Positions 1-6,078 of a stretch of DNA of 15,865 bases are shown one piece after another (positions within the stretch are counted from its first letter, which is position 1; each line of letters opens with the position of its first letter). Under the pieces are notes generated by a model. It had not been told where the DNA came from. It made no database searches and saw only the letters and a list, made by a program, of their open reading frames with translations. The position numbers and the translations under genes were made by a program. The DNA is from Candidatus Zixiibacteriota bacterium. Lineage in GTDB: Bacteria > SM23-81. The stretch is taken from the NCBI GenBank assembly GCA_030628225.1, contig DAOVRJ010000025.1:1-15865 (forward strand), written 5' to 3'.

Positions 1-7
1 AGGAGAC

Positions 8-35
8 GGTGGGGTGGTATCGGAGGGTGGGGTGG
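8..35. repeat. G-rich direct decamer repeat
   Basis: The decamer GGTGGGGTGG occurs at 8-17 and again at 26-35. The strand is very G-rich, so a weak two-layer quadruplex is conceivable, but only three runs of three or more G are present and I do not claim one. It lies at the edge of a 564-base stretch without a gene and is probably part of the same low-complexity repeat family that fills that stretch. Confidence 0.4.
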
Positions 36-54
36 CTGTGAGAAGAAGATTAAA

Positions 55-97
55 TGCAGAATGAAAAATGCAAAATGCAAAATTTAAAATGATTTAG
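55..97. repeat. AT-rich dispersed repeat (AAAATGC units)
   Basis: This stretch is built from short AAAATGC-like units. It contains the 13-mer GAAAAATGCAAAA at 63-75. The same 13-mer is found at 5226-5238, and its exact reverse complement at 146-158 and 305-317. The run AAAATTTAAAATGATTT that follows is also repeated near 5235-5251. The sharing of unit and flank shows a dispersed element rather than chance AT-richness. No coding capacity is evident. Confidence 0.55.
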
Positions 98-140
98 CGT
101 ACATCAGCAGTTCGCATGTTTGATCTACTATCCAGTTGCG

Positions 141-209
141 TTCCCTTTTGCATTTTTCACTTTGCACTTTTCACTTTGCATTTCACTTTTTGCTCACTGC
201 CTCCTGCCT
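141..209. repeat. 69-bp direct repeat, copy 1
   Basis: This 69-base segment matches 300-368 at every position but one: C at 195 is T at 354. Inside it the unit CACTTTGCA is repeated with small changes, and it ends in CTGCCTCCTGCCT, a 13-mer found again at 356-368 and 466-478. Any reading frame through it gives a Phe/His/Leu/Cys-rich repetitive peptide, so the stretch is not treated as coding. Confidence 0.85.
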
Positions 210-226
210 CACCTCACCACCTCCCC

Positions 227-245
227 GGGCGAGGTGACCTCGCCC
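227..245. repeat. 19-bp perfect palindrome, REP-like hairpin
   Basis: The sequence GGGCGAGGTGACCTCGCCC is a perfect inverted repeat with 9-base arms (GGGCGAGGT / ACCTCGCCC) around a single central G. As RNA or single-stranded DNA it would fold with about a 7-bp GC-rich stem. It lies between the two 69-bp repeat copies and is followed by CTACA rather than a T-run, so an interspersed palindromic element fits better than a terminator. Confidence 0.6.
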
Positions 246-299
246 CTACATATTCATTAATCTTTTCCATTTGCAAGAAGGGCAAAGTTCAACTGTTTT

Positions 300-368
300 T
301 TCCCTTTTGCATTTTTCACTTTGCACTTTTCACTTTGCATTTCACTTTTTGCTTACTGCCTCCTGCCT
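300..368. repeat. 69-bp direct repeat, copy 2
   Basis: Second copy of the segment at 141-209, with one substitution. The two starts are 159 bases apart, and the DNA between the copies is not conserved with either. Two nearly identical copies this close suggest recent duplication or insertion of a multicopy element. Confidence 0.85.
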
Positions 369-406
369 ACTTGTCTCCTGTTGCCATTGCCACTGCCATT
401 TTCCCT

Positions 407-470
407 CTGCCAACTGCTACTGAAAAGGCCGTTCTCACAGGAGTGAGGACGCTACTTTTTTTGTTCTGCC
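407..470. repeat. 64-bp hairpin-bearing dispersed repeat, left copy
   Basis: This segment recurs in the same orientation at 15801-15865, with two substitutions and one inserted T. It contains a hairpin at 430-451: arms CGTTCTCA and TGAGGACG, with one G-T wobble, around the 6-base loop CAGGAG. GCTAC and seven T residues follow. The hairpin plus T-run resembles an intrinsic terminator on the + strand, although four bases separate stem and T-run. Because the full 64 bases are conserved, a repeated element is the primary reading. After the T-run it joins the CTGCCTCCTGCCT module at 466-478. Confidence 0.75.
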
Positions 471-542
471 TCCTGCCTACTGCCGACTTTGCTTTATACT
501 GCTATTGCTCGGGAATATTTTCAGCTTTTCATTTGTCTAAGA

Positions 543-548
543 TATAAT
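543..548 (+). promoter_or_regulatory. candidate -10 box for the efflux operon
   Basis: TATAAT at 543-548 is a perfect match to the sigma-70 -10 consensus, just upstream of the RND gene. No good -35 is visible at 16-18 bases spacing; TTTTCA at 518-523 would need a 19-base spacer. The implied transcription start near 555 leaves a leader of only about 12 bases, just enough for the ribosome-binding site. This is plausible but unproven, since AT-rich DNA yields such hexamers by chance. Confidence 0.35.
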
Positions 549-555
549 AACCAGC

Positions 556-562
556 AAAGGAG
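556..562 (+). promoter_or_regulatory. ribosome-binding site deciding the RND start
   Basis: AAAGGAG at 556-562 is a strong Shine-Dalgarno sequence. Two GTG codons follow in tandem, at 565 and 568. The first lies only 2 bases from the SD, too close for normal initiation. The second is 5 bases away, so GTG at 568 is the preferred start. Confidence 0.6.
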
Positions 563-567
563 CGGTG

Positions 568-3500
568 GTGCGAAAATTATTAGAATATTTCTTAAATAAC
601 AAGCTGCTGGTCAACCTCCTAGTGGTTGTCGTGGCGATATTCGGGATATACAGTCTTTTTCACGTCCGGCAGGATGTCTTTCCAGAGGCTGAACTTGACA
701 TGATGTTCGTCACCGTGGTATATCCCGGGGCGAGCCCAGCAGATGTCGAGATGAACGCCATTGTGCCCGTAGAGCGCGAGATCGCCAAGATATCAGGCAT
801 TAAGGAATATACCTCTTTGTCCATCGAGAATGGCGGCTCGATCTTCATAAGCATCGATTCTGATGTGGACGACAAACAGAGCGTCAAGGATGAGGTTTTC
901 CGCAATATCACCCTGGGTAATGTTCCTGATCTGCCGAGTGAGATTGAGGATATTGGAATTGTCGACATGAATCCTAAGCTCAAATCGATCTATCAGATCG
1001 CTGTTTTTCCGAAAGAGGTGACCGGGATTTCCGAGCCGGAACTCTACGCATACGTGGACAGACTCGAAGATAAGCTCCTGAAGGTTACAGGTGTGAGCGA
1101 TGTCAGAGAGATAGGCTACCGTGACCGCGAGATTCACATCAATGTCAACCCGAACGCGGCTGAAAGATTGCAGGTTTCGCTGAACGAGATCGTCAATAGC
1201 ATTCAGACGCGAAACATCCGCTCCACGGGTGGAACCATACAATCGCTCTTCGAGGAGCAATCGATCGTGACCATCGGCCAGTTCGACGATCCAATAGACG
1301 TTGGCGATGTCATCATCCGCTCGACCTTTAGCGGCACACGCGTGCGCATCAGAGATATTGCCCATGTCGAGGACGGCTTTGAGAAAGAGAATATTCAGGT
1401 GCGTGTGAACAAGGAGAAGGCCGTTGTTCTGGAAATCGTCAAGAACGCGAATGCGGATATCGTGACCACCGTCGACAACGTTAAGAATCTGCTAAAAAAT
1501 GACAGGGAACTGGGTTCGGACAAGTTCGATATCAGGGTGGTTTCCGATAATTCGTTATCCATCGAGGCCCTCCTGAATGTTGTGGAATCCAACGCCATCA
1601 TCGGTTTCGTCCTGGTCATAATCGTTCTGCTGGTCTTTCTTGATCTCAAGACCTCATTCTGGACGGCATTCGGCCTGCCCATCAGCATGCTGATGGTCAT
1701 GGCTTTTATGTATGTGGCGGGCTACACCCTCAACATGCTCTCGCTCTGCGCGATGATTATGGTGCTGGGCATGCTTGTTGATGACGGCATTGTGATCGCT
1801 GAGAATGTATATGTGAAAAAGCGGTCCGGAATGTCTCCATTGAAGGCAACGGTGGAAGGCACGATGGAGGTTGTCGCGCCGGTCACCGCATCCCACCTGA
1901 CGACTATTGTGGCCTTTCTGCCTATGCTGGCGATCACTGGTAGAATGGGAAGGTTCATCACTGTTTTCCCTATTGTTGTGACTGCGATGCTTCTGGCATC
2001 GTTTTTGGAGGCTATCTTTGTCCTGCCAAACCATCTTGCTCACTCTAAAATGAAGCTCAAAAAGAGCAAGGACTGGTTCGAGCCGGTCACGCGCCTCTAC
2101 GAACGGTTCCTGAAAAATGTGTTGAAATGGCGTTATATAGTTGTTACGGTCTTCATTGGGCTCCTTATAGGAGCCTTCTTCATCTCAAACGAGACACTGA
2201 AGAACTTTGTGCTGTTCTACGACGATTCGGCAGAGAAGATAAATGTCGATCTCGACGCGCCAAAGGGTACCAGCCTGAAAGGGATGGCGGAACTGACCAG
2301 CGAGATCGAGGACCTTGTTCTGGAGACGATTCCGGAGGAGCTGCTGGTATCATCGATGGCCACCATAGGCAAACACTCCGGAAGGCGAATTTCCGCAGAG
2401 CGATATGAGAACTGGGCTACCCTGGCGATCACCCTGATACCAAAGAGCGAGCGCTCCTCCACAGCGCAGGATATTATCGCCGAACTGCGCAAGGCGATCA
2501 ACGTGAACCGTCTGCCGCAATTCACAAAAATAAAGATGTCAGCAGCGAGAATGGGCCCGCCCATTGGCGAGGCCTTCAATGTCAAGATCATCGGCAACAA
2601 CGAGCAGAGTGTCGATTCGGTCCGTGCAGAGATACAAGCCTTTTTGGCGACGATTGTGGGTGTGAAAGACATCGGCAGCGACCAGATCGAAGGTAAGAAA
2701 GAGCTGGTGTTGAAATTCGACTATGAACGGCTCGCCGAACTCGGCCTGACCGTTCAAGATGTTGCCAGCACGGTCCGCACCGCCTACGACGGCACAATCG
2801 CAACATCAATTCAGACAACGGACGAGAGGCTCGATTTCCGCGTCAAGGTGGATGATTCGTTTCAAATAGATGAAGGATTTCTGTTGCAGCTTCTCATTCT
2901 CAGCTCACAGGGCCGGTTAATCCGTCTTGGCGATGTGGCCAGCATCGAAAGCCAGGAAGGCAAAGCAAATATAAATCATCACAATGGTAACAGGGCAGTT
3001 ACGGTAACCGCGAATGTTGACGAGGAGGTCATCATATCCTCGCAGGTCACCAGCATGGTCATGGACGAATTCAACGATGTTCCGCAACGCTTCCCCGGTA
3101 TATACCTCCAGGTGGGAGGCGAAGCAGAAGAGACGGTGATGTCGCTTGATGATCTCACCATGGCCTACGCAATAGCGATCCTGTTGATCTATTTTATCCT
3201 GATCGTGCTGTTTAAGTCGCTCTCGCGACCCTTTGTGATACTTTTAACGGTTCCGTTTGGAATAATCGGAGCCCTGCTGGCCTTCACAGCGCACGGGATT
3301 CCATTGACCTTCATGGGTATTATCGGGATCATCGGTCTTTCCGGCGTTGTGGTGAACGACAGCATCGTGATGGTCGATTTCATCAACAAGGCTTCCTCTA
3401 AACAATCTGCCTCTACTGCAAAACAGATGATCGCTGCCATCACCACAGGAGCTAAAAAGCGTCTCCGCCCGGTGATTTTGACCACGGTCACAACCGTAGC

Positions 3501-3693
3501 CGCCGTGATGCCGACCGTTTATGGCATCGGCGGGTCCTCGCAGATGATCGTTCCCGTTGTCATGGCAATGGCTTATGGTTTGCTTTTCGCGACATCGCTG
3601 ACATTGATCTTCACCCCCTCATTATATATGGTGGACATGGATCTCAGAAGAGTGTTTGGCCGGATAGCAAGAAGAAGGGAGCGTGCCCAATGA
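568..3693 (+). CDS. RND-family efflux permease (HAE/AcrB-like)
   Basis: Proton-driven inner-membrane transporter of the resistance-nodulation-division superfamily, expected to export drugs or other amphiphiles together with an outer-membrane factor. The length, 1041 residues, is that of a full RND pump. A first transmembrane helix lies at about 12-32, followed by a large periplasmic region starting QDVFPEAE and YPGASPADVE. A block of helices follows at about 340-490, with the paired acidic residues in LVDDGIVIAENV (about 405-406) that match the AcrB Asp407-Asp408 proton relay. A second half mirrors this, with helix 7 near 522-541 and a final block from about 862. In the helix matching that of AcrB Lys940 the sequence is GLSGVVVNDSIV, without the lysine, as in several other RND subgroups. 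The start is taken at GTG 568 on SD spacing; GTG 565 is the alternative. The downstream outer-membrane gene overlaps by ATGA. Substrate cannot be told from sequence. No periplasmic adaptor gene lies in the window. Confidence 0.93.
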   Translation: MRKLLEYFLNNKLLVNLLVVVVAIFGIYSLFHVRQDVFPEAELDMMFVTVVYPGASPADVEMNAIVPVEREIAKISGIKEYTSLSIENGGSIFISIDSDVDDKQSVKDEVFRNITLGNVPDLPSEIEDIGIVDMNPKLKSIYQIAVFPKEVTGISEPELYAYVDRLEDKLLKVTGVSDVREIGYRDREIHINVNPNAAERLQVSLNEIVNSIQTRNIRSTGGTIQSLFEEQSIVTIGQFDDPIDVGDVIIRSTFSGTRVRIRDIAHVEDGFEKENIQVRVNKEKAVVLEIVKNANADIVTTVDNVKNLLKNDRELGSDKFDIRVVSDNSLSIEALLNVVESNAIIGFVLVIIVLLVFLDLKTSFWTAFGLPISMLMVMAFMYVAGYTLNMLSLCAMIMVLGMLVDDGIVIAENVYVKKRSGMSPLKATVEGTMEVVAPVTASHLTTIVAFLPMLAITGRMGRFITVFPIVVTAMLLASFLEAIFVLPNHLAHSKMKLKKSKDWFEPVTRLYERFLKNVLKWRYIVVTVFIGLLIGAFFISNETLKNFVLFYDDSAEKINVDLDAPKGTSLKGMAELTSEIEDLVLETIPEELLVSSMATIGKHSGRRISAERYENWATLAITLIPKSERSSTAQDIIAELRKAINVNRLPQFTKIKMSAARMGPPIGEAFNVKIIGNNEQSVDSVRAEIQAFLATIVGVKDIGSDQIEGKKELVLKFDYERLAELGLTVQDVASTVRTAYDGTIATSIQTTDERLDFRVKVDDSFQIDEGFLLQLLILSSQGRLIRLGDVASIESQEGKANINHHNGNRAVTVTANVDEEVIISSQVTSMVMDEFNDVPQRFPGIYLQVGGEAEETVMSLDDLTMAYAIAILLIYFILIVLFKSLSRPFVILLTVPFGIIGALLAFTAHGIPLTFMGIIGIIGLSGVVVNDSIVMVDFINKASSKQSASTAKQMIAAITTGAKKRLRPVILTTVTTVAAVMPTVYGIGGSSQMIVPVVMAMAYGLLFATSLTLIFTPSLYMVDMDLRRVFGRIARRRERAQ

Positions 3694-5171
3694 AAATCAT
3701 TTATCCAATAGTATCAGTCCTGTTTGCATTCATTGTATTCATCTCCCTCACTTTCGGTCAGGTTACTCAAGATATGCTGGATGTCCAAAGCGTCGAGAAT
3801 GGTGAGATGTTAACCCTGGTGCAATTTTTAAGACATCTTGAGCAAACGCATCCCCTGTTTGAACGTGAGCAGCTGAATGCGAAGATAGCCAGGGAACAGC
3901 AGAAAAGTTTGACTGGCGCGGAAGACTGGGCCGTTTCGTCCGGCGTGAATGTGAGCCACATGTCGTACTCACCAGCCACTATGGGTCTTGAGAGATCCAA
4001 CGGGCTATCCCTCAGCTGTGACGTTTCGCGCCACTTGTGGAGCACTGGAGGGAATCTCTCTGCCGGCATCAACCTGGCGGCCAGTGCACTGGATTATTCT
4101 TCGGAGAATAGCTACGCCTCGACACCAGATGCCAATTACGACAATAACATCTCTCTTTCTTACACACAGCCGCTGCTGAAGAATTGGAAAGGCGTCCTGA
4201 GCAGGCTTGAATACGACTTGAAGGCCGTCGAGATAAATCTCGAGGAAGTACAAGCTCTTGAGAATCAAGAGGATTTTCTGTCTTCGTCGGCGCTGAGTTT
4301 TCTGGATTGGGTTTTTTACATCGCCAAGATGCAGATTGTACAGGAACGACTTCAGCTGAGCATGGAATCCCTCGACGAGATCCAGCAAAAGAGAGCACGG
4401 AATCTCGTCGACGAAGTAGATGTCATTCGCTCAAAGAACTCGGTCAGTCTTTCCCAGCAGGATCGCGTGAACGTCCAGTTGAACCTTTCATCTCTTGTAG
4501 AACAGCTTGCCATTCTCGCGCAGGACACAGAACTGGCAGGCAAGAGCCCTCAATACAACCTTTATGAGATTCATAAACTTCCGGAACTCAAAGCGATAGT
4601 CGAAGATTTCCAACAGAATTCGCGGTTGCTGGGGCAACTCAAGCTGATCTTAAAACAGCTCGAGATCGCCAGGAAGGGAAACGAGGAATCGATAAAGCCC
4701 GATCTCTCCCTTACCGCCCAGGTGGGCACGAAACAGTCCGATGACAGTTTCGGTGATGCCCTGATCATGGATAAGCCTGAAGCGATCTTGAGTTTAACCT
4801 ACACGTTTCCGCTAAAGAATACCCAAGCGCAAGCTAATTTAATGGCTACAGATCTCCAAATCGACCAACTGAACGCCCAAACAAAAGAGCTGGAGATTAC
4901 CCAGATATCTGTGCTCAGCAACATCTATATTCAATTAGAGCAGATGGAAGAAATTCTGAAACTCAACAGACAGCAGATCGACTTGGCCAGGCAAAAAACG
5001 GTAGAGGAGCAAACGACCTATAACCGCGGACGCGGCGATCTCACCTATGTCATCCAGAGTCAGGATGAGGAGGGCGGCGCAAAACTGACATATGTCTTGA
5101 ACGCATTGATGTATCAGAAACTCTACATTCAGTATCTGGCGCTGACGGATCAGTTGTTGTCAAGTGAATAG
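3690..5171 (+). CDS. TolC-like outer-membrane efflux protein
   Basis: Outer-membrane channel subunit expected to form the exit duct for the RND pump encoded just upstream. It has 493 residues. The N-terminus MKIIYPIVSVLFAFIVFISL is a Sec signal peptide with likely cleavage near residue 23 (after TFG). No lipobox cysteine is present, so it is probably not lipidated, unlike OprM-type relatives. Two outer-membrane efflux (OEP) repeats are apparent, roughly residues 45-260 and 300-490. They are rich in long amphipathic helices and Gln/Glu/Leu coiled-coil segments, and end in the typical YNRGRGDLTYVIQSQDEE pattern. The start ATG overlaps the RND stop as ATGA, and a GGGAG ribosome-binding site lies within the end of the RND gene, so the two are translationally coupled. 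The family call is firm; the name tolC is not assigned because partner specificity is unknown. Confidence 0.88.
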   Translation: MKIIYPIVSVLFAFIVFISLTFGQVTQDMLDVQSVENGEMLTLVQFLRHLEQTHPLFEREQLNAKIAREQQKSLTGAEDWAVSSGVNVSHMSYSPATMGLERSNGLSLSCDVSRHLWSTGGNLSAGINLAASALDYSSENSYASTPDANYDNNISLSYTQPLLKNWKGVLSRLEYDLKAVEINLEEVQALENQEDFLSSSALSFLDWVFYIAKMQIVQERLQLSMESLDEIQQKRARNLVDEVDVIRSKNSVSLSQQDRVNVQLNLSSLVEQLAILAQDTELAGKSPQYNLYEIHKLPELKAIVEDFQQNSRLLGQLKLILKQLEIARKGNEESIKPDLSLTAQVGTKQSDDSFGDALIMDKPEAILSLTYTFPLKNTQAQANLMATDLQIDQLNAQTKELEITQISVLSNIYIQLEQMEEILKLNRQQIDLARQKTVEEQTTYNRGRGDLTYVIQSQDEEGGAKLTYVLNALMYQKLYIQYLALTDQLLSSE

Positions 5172-5228
5172 GCAGGTGTTTTGCGGGGATGAGTGCGAGG
5201 ATAGAGGCATTGAAAAATGAAAAATGAA

Positions 5229-5270
5229 AAATGCAAAATTTAAAATGATTTGATGATTCATTTTGCATTT
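5229..5270. terminator. candidate bidirectional terminator between convergent operons
   Basis: AAATGCAAAAT at 5229-5239 and its exact reverse complement ATTTTGCATTT at 5260-5270 form an 11-bp stem with a 20-base loop. On the + strand it is followed by C and six T residues. On the - strand it follows directly after the purQ stop codon and is trailed by T-rich sequence (TTCATTTTTCATTTTTC). Both transcripts from the convergent efflux and purine operons could therefore end here. The stem is AT-rich and the loop long, so efficiency is uncertain. The left arm is part of the dispersed 13-mer repeat GAAAAATGCAAAA. The remaining intergenic DNA from 5172 shows nothing else. Confidence 0.5.
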
Positions 5271-5275
5271 CTTTT

Positions 5276-6076
5276 TTACTCAAAATACTTCACCGCATTC
5301 TGAAATATCTGCAGCCCGGGGCCGTGCCCCGGGATTTTTTGTCCCTCTCGTTTATATTTCTCTTTCAGCCACGGCCAGTTGGGCAGGTGGGTGAAGGCGA
5401 TGGCCCTTTCCGGATGGGGCATCAAGCCGATAAGCCGCCCGGTTTCGTCGGTTATGCCGGCGATATCATCCAGGGAACCGTTGGGGTTTGGCTCCAGGTT
5501 TTGATAGCTGCACATCCCGCCGGAGACATACTTGAGAGCGATCAGATTCTTTTCGTGTAATTCTTGAAGAACTTCTTCGGGAGCGTAGAATTTCCCTTCA
5601 CCATGAGCGATGGGAAGGGAGATTTTTTCGATGTCTCGCAGCCACACGCTGTCGCTCTCCAGCTTAAGATCCACCCATCTGGCCAGGTATCTTGCCGATT
5701 TGTTGTGGATCAGGGCCACCTGTCTTTGACCATAGTCGTCTCCCAGAGCAGGCAGCAGGCCGAGATGAACCATGATCTGAAAGCCGTTGCAGATACCGAT
5801 GACCAGATGGTCTTTTTGGATGAAGGATATCACCTGTTCCCAAAGATGGTTCTTGACCCGGCGGGCAAAGGCGTTGCCCGATCCGGTGTCGTCACCATAG
5901 GAGAAGCCGCCGGGAAAGACCAGGATCTGGTAATCGTCCAGGGTCCTGTGTCCGTCGACCAGATCGTTGATGTGCACGGTCTCGGCCCGGGCTCCAGCCA
6001 GCTGGAAAGAGAACCGCGTCTCCTCCTCGCAGTTGATGCCGTATCCGCTGAGCACCAAAACGTTCGGCTGCACCAT
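5276..6076 (-). CDS. purQ: phosphoribosylformylglycinamidine synthase, glutaminase subunit PurQ
   Basis: Class I glutamine amidotransferase that hydrolyses glutamine and passes ammonia to PurL for FGAR to FGAM conversion. The 266-residue protein has the oxyanion-region motif FPGGFSYGDD (about 54-63), the nucleophile Cys in GICNGFQ (about Cys96) and the catalytic His-Glu pair in MPHPERA (about 221 and 223). It is longer than the roughly 225-residue Bacillus PurQ, resembling the longer glutaminase domains of large PurL. The frame opens with TTG at 6082, but ATG at 6076 is preferred: AGGGA lies 9 bases upstream and the ATG follows the purL stop by 2 bases (TGATCATG). It is the last gene of the purine operon and ends directly at the shared terminator. 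Confidence 0.93.
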   Translation of the reverse strand: MVQPNVLVLSGYGINCEEETRFSFQLAGARAETVHINDLVDGHRTLDDYQILVFPGGFSYGDDTGSGNAFARRVKNHLWEQVISFIQKDHLVIGICNGFQIMVHLGLLPALGDDYGQRQVALIHNKSARYLARWVDLKLESDSVWLRDIEKISLPIAHGEGKFYAPEEVLQELHEKNLIALKYVSGGMCSYQNLEPNPNGSLDDIAGITDETGRLIGLMPHPERAIAFTHLPNWPWLKEKYKREGQKIPGHGPGLQIFQNAVKYFE

Positions 6077-6078
6077 GA

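Noticed and set aside
141-370. Possible CRISPR-like array
   Set aside because: Only two 69-bp copies with an irregular interval, no uniform spacers and no cas genes. The repeat itself is internally repetitive.
116-547. 143-codon open frame on the + strand
   Set aside because: Its peptide is a translation of the repeat modules (the same Phe-Cys-Ile-Phe-His-Phe run appears twice). It matches no protein type I know and has no convincing SD.
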